DNA of 64,000 bases from Gracilibacillus kekensis (lineage in GTDB: Bacteria; Bacillota; Bacilli; Bacillales; Amphibacillaceae), in the NCBI RefSeq assembly GCF_900143085.1, contig NZ_FRCZ01000001.1, positions 1,054,001 through 1,118,000 of the forward strand. The letters are read 5' to 3'. Below the pieces are notes generated by a model. That model had not been told where the DNA came from and did not search any database. It saw only the letters and a program-made list of their open reading frames with translations. This document shows, piece after piece, positions 44,483-53,757 of this stretch (its first letter is position 1; every line of letters starts with the position of its first letter). Both the position numbers and the translations under genes were made by a program.

Positions 44483-45482
44483 AATTCATATACTGTTTAA
44501 TTTGATCGATCGTGGTAAAGGCATCGATCTGATCAATGATCGATTCTAATGTTTCATTGTCTTGCTTGTATATGGCTTGTTGTAGTTCTTCTGGTACAGG
44601 AGCGACGAACTTTGTGATTAAGCGAATCGTGGTATTAGCTAATGCTTCCGTTTTGCCTTCTAATTTGCCTTGTTGTCTGCCTTCATCTCGAAATAATTCC
44701 GCTAAGCTCATTACCATTTCACTCCTTTCAAAATAAGTACCTTCTACATATTCTATGATATCATGAAAGTCTTTTTTTGTAAGCTGGCGATCTAGGTGAA
44801 AAATGTAATGTATCAAGGTCTCTAAATACTGTATAGCTGTTTCTTGATCTTCTAATTGCTGTAGGTAATATAACGATCGTTTCAAAGCTTTACGTAAATT
44901 CTTTTCACTTTTGGTTGTTAAGTCGCGATAAATGGTAAGTATTACTTTCAGTTGTGCAATACCTTTTATCTCCTCATCACGATAGTTTGACACATCGATT
45001 AAAATGTATTCAAAATTCGGGACATATTGTTGAATATTTTCTGGCAACTGGTCAAAGCCTTGAAGCATCTCTCCTAAAGATTTGGAAGCACCCCATTCTC
45101 TTTCACTATGGAAAATAACAACAGGTATCACAATCGGCAGCTTTGGAGCATGTTCCTTATTTAATTTTGCTTCCCATATTTCAACCAAGTATCGTAATAA
45201 TTGAACAGCAACCATTTTACTGGGATAACTTTTGTGCTCCAGTAATACATACAAATAACCTTCGTTTTCATTAAGTTGCAGGTGAAAAAGCAAATCGGAA
45301 AAATATTCTCGTAAATCTTTTGAAATGAAGCTGTCTTTCTGTAGCTCAATACTTTCTAAATCTATGAGGTTAACAATAGGCGGAGGTAAATAATTGAGAA
45401 AAAAATCTTTAGATACATCCACATTTGAAAAAGTTTCTTTAAAAAACTTATCATGTGGATTCTGAATGGTCATCATTATCAA
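44481..45482 (-). CDS. Rpn family recombination-promoting nuclease/putative transposase
   Basis: 333 residues. N-terminal PD-(D/E)XK nuclease domain of the Rpn/YhgA group: PHDKFFKETFSNVD, then FSDLLFHLQLNENEGYLYVLLEHKSYPS, where Asp and E-x-K form the catalytic site. The C-terminus is charged and helical (FRDEGRQQGKLEGKTEALA), typical of the family. Such proteins promote RecA-independent recombination and cut DNA in E. coli. It is a mobile-type accessory gene. Its 3' flank is duplicated 3.3 kb away beside the CNNM gene. The initial MIMM offers several starts; the second or third Met is equally likely. Confidence 0.88.
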   Translation of the reverse strand: MIMMTIQNPHDKFFKETFSNVDVSKDFFLNYLPPPIVNLIDLESIELQKDSFISKDLREYFSDLLFHLQLNENEGYLYVLLEHKSYPSKMVAVQLLRYLVEIWEAKLNKEHAPKLPIVIPVVIFHSEREWGASKSLGEMLQGFDQLPENIQQYVPNFEYILIDVSNYRDEEIKGIAQLKVILTIYRDLTTKSEKNLRKALKRSLYYLQQLEDQETAIQYLETLIHYIFHLDRQLTKKDFHDIIEYVEGTYFERSEMVMSLAELFRDEGRQQGKLEGKTEALANTTIRLITKFVAPVPEELQQAIYKQDNETLESIIDQIDAFTTIDQIKQYMN

Positions 45483-46038
45483 CTACTTTCTTAGAAAAAT
45501 GATGACTTAATACGAATGTATGTTCTGTTTACATTATAAAACACTCGCCTATTAGATTCAACATCTACTTTTAAAAAAATATTTCTTTGATAACCTTGAT
45601 TTGAGTACATTATCTGTAGCAAGCATTGTCCGTAGTGTTTACAATGGAGGGTGAGACTTCATTAGTGGCAGATTAATAGACAGTATTATAGAAAAGGTCT
45701 TAGCCTGCGTTCCTTCATCACTTGGTACCTTCTTGATTACATTATTCGCTTTGATCGTTTCGTGGATCAATAGAAAATAGACCTCCCTATTTGGCAATAA
45801 AGTAACTAGGTGAGATTTATCACCCCATTTGATCGCCAAACCCTATAGGTATACCGCTTTTTCATAACTCGTATTGTCTACTACGGGTTATATTTTATTT
45901 GCATTTCATATTGCATAGAATGAATGAAAAATAGCGGCCCCACCATTCACCTTACATTCATATGACTAAATCCAATGAAGTAGCTAGATGATGTCATATG
46001 TCCTCTCAGAGGTAAAAGAAGTAGGCACCGCATAGCCT
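45483..46038. other. Intergenic region with a possible type I toxin relic
   Basis: 556 bases without an intact gene. The plus strand holds the candidate toxin relic at 45665-45780, followed by CCTCCC...and GCCAAACCCTATAGG with potential RNA structure. A 66-codon antisense frame at 45639-45839 is considered a shadow. Confidence 0.45.
45665..45780 (+). pseudogene. Possible Fst/Ldr-like small hydrophobic toxin, frameshifted
   Basis: GGAGGGTGAG is followed by GTG GCA GAT and then, one base out of frame, codons for LIDSIIEKVLACVPSSLG and TFLITLFALIVSWINRK before TAG. One inserted T would give a 39-residue peptide with a single membrane helix and a WINRK end, much like WLNKR endings in Fst-type type I toxins. 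As written the GTG frame stops after three codons. Could be a relic or a sequencing error; identification is by pattern only. Confidence 0.35.
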
Positions 46039-47109
46039 TTAAATCAATTTTTGTTGCTCCAGCCTCGCTAAGCTTTCAAGTAACATGACACCACTTAGTT
46101 GTACACTCAGATCCACACCTGCATGTAAGTCAGGCTGCTCACTCCAGAGATGATTAAAGATCATTTTTTCTTTGTTAGTGCCTTGATTCCAAAGTGTATC
46201 AGCATTCCGTTCCAAAAAAGAACGTATTGCTTTTGTCTCTTCGGGCGCAATTGTAATTAGCTCAGTGAAATAACGAACCATTATACCCTTAAATAAACCA
46301 CCATCGCCATCACCTTCACTTTTTAACACGTCATGTTTCTGATCATAAAGTTTTTCTATTGATGAATGGGCGGTTTTCACTGCCTTCTCTAAATATCGAT
46401 TGTCACCTGTAATTCGGTAAAGCTCGACTGCCCCACCGACATACACCCCTTGGCAATACGTAAATTCCCATTCACTGTCAATCTTACCGTCACCAAGTCG
46501 ATTAATTCCATCCAGGACAAATCCTGTATTTGCTTCAACTAGGTATTCATCCTGCCAAGCAAATATTTTCTGTGCCCATTCCAAATCTCCTTCATCTCCA
46601 AGGTAATTATATAGTCGAGCTGCCAAGATAATTGCTGGTCCATTTGCTGGCGTATTTTTATAATCCAACTGATCTTTATGCCATGCAATCCCACCACCCA
46701 TATGATCATTCCAACCTGTCTTGATATCTTCCCATAAAACCTTTACATCAGTTAAGTAAGTTTCATTTCCCGTTACTTGGTAGGCTCGCAATAATGCAAG
46801 TGCGAGCCACTCCATGTCATCATATAATAGATTTCTTGGCTGACCTCCATTACGGAAAATAAGTCCGTTATACTCCTTTTCAATGTAGGATGGGATCGTT
46901 TCATCCTTTGTACGACTATAGGTATCTACTAAACTATCGATGGCATGTGCATACCACCAATAATGAAAAGTCATGTTGCAACGGTTATCCGGATTTGGAT
47001 AATGATTGTTAAACATGTTTAAGTTATCATTCCAATAGTTTTCTATCATGCTATCAAACGCCTTCCGCGCTCTTTCTTCCCATTTTGTTGTGTCATTTAT
47101 TATCTTCAT
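46039..47109 (-). CDS. Intracellular GH76 family alpha-1,6-mannanase
   Basis: 356 residues, an (alpha/alpha)6 barrel of family GH76, cleaving internal alpha-1,6-mannosidic bonds. The catalytic Asp pair is at residues 97-98 in LLYDDMEWLALAL; other family pieces are FHYWWYAHAIDSLVD and EFTYCQGVYVGGAVELY. No signal peptide or lipobox, so it should act on imported oligosaccharides, which is unusual because GH76 enzymes are mostly exported. Clearly paralogous to the secreted enzyme of 51236-53032 at the other side of the same gene set. Last gene of the mannan operon. Confidence 0.9.
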   Translation of the reverse strand: MKIINDTTKWEERARKAFDSMIENYWNDNLNMFNNHYPNPDNRCNMTFHYWWYAHAIDSLVDTYSRTKDETIPSYIEKEYNGLIFRNGGQPRNLLYDDMEWLALALLRAYQVTGNETYLTDVKVLWEDIKTGWNDHMGGGIAWHKDQLDYKNTPANGPAIILAARLYNYLGDEGDLEWAQKIFAWQDEYLVEANTGFVLDGINRLGDGKIDSEWEFTYCQGVYVGGAVELYRITGDNRYLEKAVKTAHSSIEKLYDQKHDVLKSEGDGDGGLFKGIMVRYFTELITIAPEETKAIRSFLERNADTLWNQGTNKEKMIFNHLWSEQPDLHAGVDLSVQLSGVMLLESLARLEQQKLI

Positions 47110-47230
47110 TATGTCCTCCCCATACCCTATGTTTTATTCGAGTAGATAATTGTTAATTACGGTAAGATGCACAGGTGCTATACACGTCTATATCTAAATC
47201 ATTTGATAGATCCCAATTCTTTTCTTCTTT

Positions 47231-48061
47231 TTAAAGGTAAGTTTGCTTCATCCTTTTCAATCCATATCGCGCTACCTCTAATGCGGATTGTGTGCCGTAA
47301 TCTTCAATGAACAGTTCTAAAGATAAATAACCATTGTAGTTTATTTTTTCTAAGTAAGTGGCGATCTGCTCGGTCGGCGCTATACCATCTCCAGGAAATA
47401 CTCTATCTGAATCGTTTATTACATCCCGTTGGGGTTCAGCAGGATAATCATTTACATGAAAAATACCGATATGTTCTTGTCTAAGATATGCTAATCCAGT
47501 GAAATTGCTATCCCCGATGTACATATGAAAAGGATCTAGCAATATCTTCACATCAGGAAGCTCGCTTTCAATTGCAATAAATATTGCCTCACTTAGCGTT
47601 TTAAGCTTCAATGCTTTACCCCAAAACTCCAGGTAAACATCGATCCCTATCTGGTTGGCAAGCATGATTAATTCATGGTAATGATCTGCAATCGTTTGTA
47701 GAGGGATATCTGCCAGATTTCCACTTGGTGGGGCAGCAACAGCTTTGCAGCCTATTTCTTTTAGAAGTTTCATTTCCTGCTCTGCTTCCAGTAGACCTTG
47801 CTTTCTAGTTGCCTCATCACTATCTGACCATTTAAAAAAGCTAATGGCATTAACTACTTCGATATCACTTTCTTTCAAACAATCTGTTAACTCATTTAGT
47901 GAACCACCTTTTTCGAGAAAGGCTTGGAGGTCTTTTACCCAGAGCTCAATCCCATCATAGCCTGCCTCTGCTGCCACCTTGACTTGATCAATCACGCTCA
48001 AATCAAACGGAATTATAGTAGAGGTGTTTATGGCAAATTTAAAATTACGCATCTGCTTCAT
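47231..48061 (-). CDS. Sugar phosphate isomerase/epimerase-like TIM barrel (AP endonuclease 2 family)
   Basis: 276 residues. Xylose isomerase-like barrel with metal ligands suggested by YLEFWGKALK (Glu), ILLDPFHMYIG (Asp, His), HIGIFHVNDYPAEP (His) and LSLELFIEDYG (Glu). The family covers epimerases, 2-keto-myo-inositol dehydratase and, with Gfo/Idh/MocA partners, lyases that act on 3-keto-glycosides. Its exact reaction is unknown. Found with a second member (49340) and two oxidoreductases in the mannan operon. Confidence 0.82.
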   Translation of the reverse strand: MKQMRNFKFAINTSTIIPFDLSVIDQVKVAAEAGYDGIELWVKDLQAFLEKGGSLNELTDCLKESDIEVVNAISFFKWSDSDEATRKQGLLEAEQEMKLLKEIGCKAVAAPPSGNLADIPLQTIADHYHELIMLANQIGIDVYLEFWGKALKLKTLSEAIFIAIESELPDVKILLDPFHMYIGDSNFTGLAYLRQEHIGIFHVNDYPAEPQRDVINDSDRVFPGDGIAPTEQIATYLEKINYNGYLSLELFIEDYGTQSALEVARYGLKRMKQTYL

Positions 48062-48192
48062 CCTTTTTGAAGATTTTTTCCTAAACCAACTTTAATAATA
48101 AGTAAAAAAATTCACTTGTTAATACGGCAAGTAGCTTGCGCGGATTTATTAAAGCATCTTCCAAGCAAACTCCACATCTTTTGCCAAATTAA

Positions 48193-49245
48193 TTACTCTA
48201 CCTCAATCGTCCGGCCTTCCCTATTACTCTTATGAGCCAGTTCAATTAATCTAATAGCCATAGCTGCTTCTTCCGGCTTAACATCCAAATCAGCACAGCC
48301 AGTAATTGTCTCGTAAATATTTTGGTAATATGCTTGATAAGCCCCCGCTACTGTTTCAACTTTTCCACTAAGATGGAGACCATTCATAGTGGTGTTGAGC
48401 TCCCCCCATCTTTCAGGCGATTCCTTGCCCCAATCCGGATCAACAGGTGTTCCCCCTGCTTTTAAAGCTTCTTCCTGAGGGTCTTCTCCATACTTAACAA
48501 ACGAACCGTATGTGCCATGAACCACATAACGCGGGCCAGGCTCACGGGCAAGAACACTCGATTGTAAGTTAACGCTCAAACCGCTTTGATACCCGAGAGT
48601 GACATCAAAATAATCATCGCCTTTTCCGCTCGTCCGCAGCGTTCTCACCTCTGCACGAATGGTAGCTGGTTTTCCAAATAGACAAAGCGCTTGATCAAGG
48701 AAATGAACACCCAGGTCATATAAGACACCTGAACCAAGTACGTTACTGTCACGCCATTTTTCTGGGTCCGCTTCAGGAATATATCTGTCCCACCGAAATA
48801 TCGCCTCTTTTACTTCGCCCAGCGTTCCACTGTCCACTAGTTTACACAATGTCCTAAAGTCACCATCCCAGCGGCGATTGTGAAAGACGCTCAGCACCTT
48901 ACCTTGCTTTTTCGCCAGTTCTATTAACTTATCTGCTTCTTCGAAGGTAGTAGTGAACGGCTTTTCAACGACAACATGTTTTCCGGCAAGCAGGGCGTCA
49001 CGAACAAACTGCACGTGATTTGTACTTGGTGTTGTCACTATAACTAGATCAATGGCATCATCGCGATAAAGAGCGTCCACATCTTTTACCACCTCTATCT
49101 CTGGATAACGCTCATTTGCACTATTACTGTTACGTTGGACAATTTTATTTAACTGTAGATGTGGTACAGCTTCGATAATTGGTGCATGAAACGTACTTGA
49201 TGCAAACCCATAACCGACTATACCCACTCCAACCTTTTCGCTCAT
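48193..49245 (-). CDS. Gfo/Idh/MocA family oxidoreductase (YvaA/YdgJ type)
   Basis: 350 residues. Rossmann domain with GIVGYGFASSTFHAPII (about 7-23) and catalytic-type EKPFTTT (about 95-101), followed by the alpha/beta substrate domain (GVLYDLGVHFLDQALCLFG). Closest in pattern to scyllo-inositol or glucose dehydrogenase-like proteins. NAD(P)-dependent; substrate unknown. Same strand and spacing as the mannan genes. Confidence 0.88.
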   Translation of the reverse strand: MSEKVGVGIVGYGFASSTFHAPIIEAVPHLQLNKIVQRNSNSANERYPEIEVVKDVDALYRDDAIDLVIVTTPSTNHVQFVRDALLAGKHVVVEKPFTTTFEEADKLIELAKKQGKVLSVFHNRRWDGDFRTLCKLVDSGTLGEVKEAIFRWDRYIPEADPEKWRDSNVLGSGVLYDLGVHFLDQALCLFGKPATIRAEVRTLRTSGKGDDYFDVTLGYQSGLSVNLQSSVLAREPGPRYVVHGTYGSFVKYGEDPQEEALKAGGTPVDPDWGKESPERWGELNTTMNGLHLSGKVETVAGAYQAYYQNIYETITGCADLDVKPEEAAMAIRLIELAHKSNREGRTIEVE

Positions 49246-49339
49246 CGTTCCTCTCCTTATCCACCTATTTGAGATAGTCTTGCGCTCTATTGCTTATTAA
49301 AGAATAGTAGATTCAGTGTGTAGCCCTTAGCATTTACTA

Positions 49340-50209
49340 TTATTTAAAGTACAGTTTCAGATGCTCCGCCGCCTTGACGATGCCTTGCTGTTCTGCCTGC
49401 AGGGACCCCCAATAGCGATGGTCCTCTAATTCGATACTGACCGGACCTTTATAATCCATTTGTTCCAAGCGGACAGCAACTTTTCCCCAATCAACTTCCC
49501 CATGACCTGGTATCGTATAGCGCCAGGAGCCTTCTGAAAACAAATATTTTTCCGGGAAGGTGGATTGTATCACGCCACATTCGTATAATTCGTCAGATAA
49601 TATTTCTGTGTCCTTACCATGGCAATGATTTACTCGCTCGCCGAATTCCGTTAACACGCGAATATGATCAATGCCTAATCGAACAAGGTGTGACGGGTCG
49701 TAAGTCATTCCGAAATGCTTGGATGGAATCGCTTCGAACATCGCTCGCAATGTTTCTGGCGTACATCCGATCGTTGAATAATACGGTGCAGGTCCTGGCC
49801 AGCCTTCTATCGCAATGTACAAATCCTTTTGCTCAGCGTACTTAACGATTTCTGGAAATGTATCTTTCCAAATTGCCAAGCTTTCTTCACGTGGAAGAGT
49901 ATGATCCTCAGGAACTAAACACATAAATAATACACGTCCCCCTAATGCCGATATTTCTGCCATTTGTTGTTTCAAGTTGTCAACCGCATTAGCACGACGT
50001 TGCTCATCTAAACTGAACAACTGGGCAACGCCCGCAACATCGACCGTTCCAATTTCAAGTCCAGCCTTTTCACAGGCCGATCTTATTTCAGGCGTTAATT
50101 GAGGGACATCAAGGGAATCCAGACCGACTTCCGCTCCCCATCTTGCAATCTTCTCGATTCCTTCTGCTCCAATTTTCGGCGGGATCCGCATCCCAATATT
50201 AAAATTCAT
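49340..50209 (-). CDS. Sugar phosphate isomerase/epimerase-like TIM barrel
   Basis: 289 residues. AP endonuclease 2 fold with probable metal ligands in LYIAIEGWPG (Glu), MTYDPSHLVRLGID (Asp, His), VNHCHGKDTE (His) and VSIELEDHRYWG (Glu). A pair with the Gfo/Idh/MocA protein encoded 25 bases upstream (50235-51203). Reaction unknown. Such a pairing is typical of oxidation followed by isomerisation or elimination of a sugar. Confidence 0.84.
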   Translation of the reverse strand: MNFNIGMRIPPKIGAEGIEKIARWGAEVGLDSLDVPQLTPEIRSACEKAGLEIGTVDVAGVAQLFSLDEQRRANAVDNLKQQMAEISALGGRVLFMCLVPEDHTLPREESLAIWKDTFPEIVKYAEQKDLYIAIEGWPGPAPYYSTIGCTPETLRAMFEAIPSKHFGMTYDPSHLVRLGIDHIRVLTEFGERVNHCHGKDTEILSDELYECGVIQSTFPEKYLFSEGSWRYTIPGHGEVDWGKVAVRLEQMDYKGPVSIELEDHRYWGSLQAEQQGIVKAAEHLKLYFK

Positions 50210-50234
50210 TTAGCAACAGCTCCTCTAGCTCATT

Positions 50235-51203
50235 TTAGTAAGGCTTATAGCCTGCTGATTTATAAATCATTTCCGAAAGCTTTACAACCTTTAGTGCAAA
50301 CTCTCCAGGTACTTGCACCTCATGCTCGCCACAGATTGCATCTATAAAGCTCTTGTCCTGGTTGGTTGTCGGCTTCGGTAATTGTGGATGTATTGGCTCT
50401 TCTCCTGACATGTGAAGGGTGATTTTATCGTTTTCATAAAAAATCGCACCTTTTTCCCCACAGAATACATATGTTTCATGCCACGTAGGAGAGTAGCCTA
50501 CAAGATTTAAGCCGGCAACCGCTCCTTCTTTAAATTGAATGGATGTAAACGTATCAATTTCAACTGGTGCTCCCTGCTGGGAAAGCTGTGAAGTTACATG
50601 GGCTGGTGTTAAACCTGTGGTCCAGAGTAATACATCGATAATGTGACTACCGGAGTCCATTAAAAAACCTCCCCCAGATAATTTCGGATCCTTCCGCCAC
50701 GAATACGTGTCATTTGATCCACGCCACCATTGCTGGTATAACGATGCCGTCACAGACGTAACTTCGCCGATCTTTCCAGAAGCAATTGCATCGTGAATGT
50801 AAATAAATTCTGGCTGAAAATGGCGCTGGTATGAAACTTGCATAATCTTTCCGGATTGTTTCGCGGTTTCGATTAATTGTTCAGCTTCGCGTGAGGAGCA
50901 TGTCATTGGTTTTTCGATTAAAACATGCAAGCCCCTCTCCAATACCGTTGTAGCTTGTTCAAAGTGTAGCGTATGCGGTGAGCAAATGATTACTCCATCT
51001 AATTCAGCTTGCTCCAGCATGTCGTGGTACTCCTTAAATTGCTTAACATTTGTCAGTCCTAATTGTGATATAAACTGTTCACGTGCTTCAGCGCTCACAT
51101 CAGTGATTGCGGAAATTTCCACGTTATCAAGCTCCAGTAACTGACTGGCATGGACTTGTGCCATTCCTCCGGTCCCAATAAAGCCAATTCGAATTTTTTC
51201 CAA
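50235..51203 (-). CDS. Gfo/Idh/MocA family oxidoreductase
   Basis: 322 residues. N-terminal NAD(P)-binding site IGFIGTGGMAQVHASQLL and EKPMTCSSREAEQLIE, with C-terminal domain segment LSGGGFLMDSGSHIIDVLLW. Distinct from the paralogue at 48193 (no obvious close identity). Lies 32 bases after the secreted GH76 gene and 25 before its TIM-barrel partner. Confidence 0.88.
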   Translation of the reverse strand: MEKIRIGFIGTGGMAQVHASQLLELDNVEISAITDVSAEAREQFISQLGLTNVKQFKEYHDMLEQAELDGVIICSPHTLHFEQATTVLERGLHVLIEKPMTCSSREAEQLIETAKQSGKIMQVSYQRHFQPEFIYIHDAIASGKIGEVTSVTASLYQQWWRGSNDTYSWRKDPKLSGGGFLMDSGSHIIDVLLWTTGLTPAHVTSQLSQQGAPVEIDTFTSIQFKEGAVAGLNLVGYSPTWHETYVFCGEKGAIFYENDKITLHMSGEEPIHPQLPKPTTNQDKSFIDAICGEHEVQVPGEFALKVVKLSEMIYKSAGYKPY

Positions 51204-51235
51204 TCATCCCACTCCTTTTACTAAGTCTTGCAATA

Positions 51236-53032
51236 TTAGTTCAATATTTTATCAACGAGTAATTGTAACTTCTCATAAGCCAATTCGGTAACATGACCTT
51301 TCTCTTTCCCTTTTTGCAAATGCTTTTCAAACTCAGCTAGATGCTTGAGTGCTTGCTTATCATTTCCTTTATTGTAGTGGTGCTCTACCTGTCTAACTCG
51401 GTTGCTTAACTTCTTCGCAACGGATTTTTTCAAATCACCGTCTGTTTGTAGAGTATCGACCTGTGTTGCCAGCTCTTTGTATACGCTCTCAAAAATGACT
51501 GGCTCAAGTGTTACTGCATGCTCCATTAACATCACACCACTTAGTTGCTGGCTTAATTCAACTGGTTTACTAAGCGTACCTTCCCACGTGCCCCCAAATA
51601 AAATTTCCGGCTCTGTTTTTGTTTGATTCCAAACGCTTTGGGCATTAGTAACAATCCACTCCGCCAGCTCTATTTGTGATTGGTCCGTTTTCACTAACTC
51701 GGCTACGTAGCGTGTGAGAATACCCTTGAACAATCCTCCATCTCCAGTACCACCTTCATAGATAATACCGTTGTGATTCGTAAATCTCTCTTTTGTTGTT
51801 TCAGCAGTTTGAATAGCAGCATCGAGATATTGCTGGTCGCCAGTTATCTCAAAAAGCTTAACAGATGCTCCGATATATACCCCTTGGTTGTATGTGAATT
51901 CCCAGCTTTTATCAATATTGCCGTCACCAGTCCGGTTAATGCCATCCCATACTAAGCCGTTTGTCGGATCAACTAACGTATTTTTATGCCAATTGTATAT
52001 TTTCTTAGCCCATTCTAAGTCTTCTTGATTGCCATATTGTTCATATAGACGTGCTGCAAGAATAACTGCCGGAGCGTTTGAAGGCGTATTTTTATAATCA
52101 AGTTGGAATTTGTTCCATGCTATTCCTCCACCATATTCATCGCTCCAACCTGTCTTAATGTCTTCCCATAGTGTGTGAACAGCCTGTTCATACTCCGGAT
52201 TATCCGTATGGAGATGCAAACGTTGCAGTGCAAGCGCCATCCAAAGCATGTCGTCATAGAAATCATTACGAATATCTCCACCGTTCCGCGTTTTAATTCC
52301 TTCATATAAAATGCCCGCCTGATCAAGATAAGTTTCATCACCCGATCGTTCATAGCGATCGATCAATATATCAATACCATGTGCCTGCCACCAATAATGG
52401 AATTGGTCATTATTTTCATTATGGGGATATTGGTTGTTAAACATGTGACTATTATCGTTCCAGAAGTTTTCGTAAGTGGATTGTTGCGCGCGATCCGCTT
52501 CTTCCTTCAATCCCCATTCAACCACGTCTTCCGAACTAGCTTCTTTCACAAGCAAACTGTCGTAATTGAGCCAGTTCCTGCTACCTGTAGTAGAATCAAA
52601 GCCAAGCGTTATTGTATTCTCACCGGCTGTCAGGAAAACATCTTTTACATAGGTTGTCTGCCAATCCGCCCAGCTTCCTGTTCCCGAGAAACGCACTTGA
52701 TCCACAACCATCTCACCGTCTACCTCGAGATAACGGGTTGCAGATCCAGCCGCACCCGAATAGTTAAAGACAAGGGTATACTTATCGTCCCTAGGCACGT
52801 TTACCTGAATATCTACCGCTTGACCATCACCATTCCAGCCAGCGACATAACCCTCTCCGAAATAATTAGCTTCTGCGTTTTCTGTTACCACATTATGCAA
52901 TGTGCCTTGTGCTGCATCGTATTCCTCGCTCCACGAGGTTGTTGCTTTTAAGTTCTCTGATTGGAAAACTAACGTAGAAAAAACGAACAGGACTGCAATT
53001 ACTACTGGAAACCCACACCTTTTAAAAAGCAT
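51236..53032 (-). CDS. Secreted GH76 alpha-1,6-mannanase with N-terminal CBM-like domain
   Basis: 598 residues. Signal peptide (about 1-31, VVIAVLFVFSTLVFQSENLKA), a beta-sandwich carbohydrate-binding module of CBM35/CBM6 type (about 36-165, GYVAGWNGDGQAVDIQVNVP, WLNYDSLLV), the GH76 catalytic barrel (about 172-515) with the Asp pair at 260-261 in FYDDMLWMALAL, and a C-terminal helical region (about 520-598) resembling a FIMAH-type module. No sortase motif, so it is released or non-covalently held. It would make oligosaccharides from alpha-1,6-mannan outside. A cre-like GTAAGCGCTTCA lies upstream. Confidence 0.9.
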   Translation of the reverse strand: MLFKRCGFPVVIAVLFVFSTLVFQSENLKATTSWSEEYDAAQGTLHNVVTENAEANYFGEGYVAGWNGDGQAVDIQVNVPRDDKYTLVFNYSGAAGSATRYLEVDGEMVVDQVRFSGTGSWADWQTTYVKDVFLTAGENTITLGFDSTTGSRNWLNYDSLLVKEASSEDVVEWGLKEEADRAQQSTYENFWNDNSHMFNNQYPHNENNDQFHYWWQAHGIDILIDRYERSGDETYLDQAGILYEGIKTRNGGDIRNDFYDDMLWMALALQRLHLHTDNPEYEQAVHTLWEDIKTGWSDEYGGGIAWNKFQLDYKNTPSNAPAVILAARLYEQYGNQEDLEWAKKIYNWHKNTLVDPTNGLVWDGINRTGDGNIDKSWEFTYNQGVYIGASVKLFEITGDQQYLDAAIQTAETTKERFTNHNGIIYEGGTGDGGLFKGILTRYVAELVKTDQSQIELAEWIVTNAQSVWNQTKTEPEILFGGTWEGTLSKPVELSQQLSGVMLMEHAVTLEPVIFESVYKELATQVDTLQTDGDLKKSVAKKLSNRVRQVEHHYNKGNDKQALKHLAEFEKHLQKGKEKGHVTELAYEKLQLLVDKILN

Positions 53033-53061
53033 GAAGTCCCTCCTTTTTCATATATATTTTT

Positions 53062-53073
53062 TGAAGCGCTTAC
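53062..53073 (-). promoter_or_regulatory. cre-like site upstream of the secreted GH76 gene
   Basis: On the minus strand GTAAGCGCTTCA, the same 12 bases as at 58189-58200 upstream of the GH125 gene. It has the AAGCGCTT core of CcpA and LacI-family sites, 30 bases before the start codon. Confidence 0.6.
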
Positions 53074-53101
53074 TTTAATCTTAGTAACAGATAAAAAGCA
53101 A

Positions 53102-53746
53102 TCAGACTTTTGACACCTGGTTGACCTCTGCTACCTCTAATAAGTCAGATCTTCCATACTTATTAAAAACTGGCAATAAAATGACCATTACAAAATAGGC
53201 AGAAAGACTAACCATAAAGAACATAAACAGAATAGGAAAAGCGATTAAAATGCGCGAATAAAAAATCACTCCAAAATTGAGCGCGAATAAAGAAAACAAT
53301 ACAAACGTGGCAGCTGGATGCCCTAAAGAAATCACGGTTGCAAGTTTCACGTGATTCAAAAATGAGGCTTTAAAGTACGTAAATACTGGTAGCACATACA
53401 GAGATATGATGAATAGTAATACTGTCACCACAAAAATAGGTACGGCAAACCATAAAGAGATTTGATAAATAGCATGGAAGGTAAGTGTGATCATAACTAG
53501 ATTGACGCTCACAAAAACATATCCATATACATTTGCTTTCACGAAATTTTCCACATAATAATTTAGAAATGACTTAGCTATTCTTTTATCATTTCCAACT
53601 CGTAAATCACGTGTGACCATTAACAAAGCAATTGTTGCCGGGAACATTCCAAAGAAACCAAAGCCACATAATGTAAACAAAATCCATAACATGTTTAATC
53701 CAGCTGCCTTTGCAATCCATTCCATCAATTTAAGCATGCTATCCAC
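53102..53746 (-). CDS. YesL/DUF624 family membrane protein
   Basis: 214 residues, five or six membrane helices, with the family opening LNMLWILFTLCGFGFFGMFPATIALLMVTRDL. DUF624 proteins usually sit next to CUT1 sugar ABC importers, as B. subtilis YesL does, and may assist them. It is 11 bases after the permease gene. Confidence 0.88.
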   Translation of the reverse strand: MDSMLKLMEWIAKAAGLNMLWILFTLCGFGFFGMFPATIALLMVTRDLRVGNDKRIAKSFLNYYVENFVKANVYGYVFVSVNLVMITLTFHAIYQISLWFAVPIFVVTVLLFIISLYVLPVFTYFKASFLNHVKLATVISLGHPAATFVLFSLFALNFGVIFYSRILIAFPILFMFFMVSLSAYFVMVILLPVFNKYGRSDLLEVAEVNQVSKV

Positions 53747-53757
53747 CCTCTATCGTT

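Noticed and set aside
45639-45839. 66-codon minus-strand open frame
   Set aside because: It is antisense to a more protein-like plus-strand peptide and has no recognisable family or ribosome binding site.
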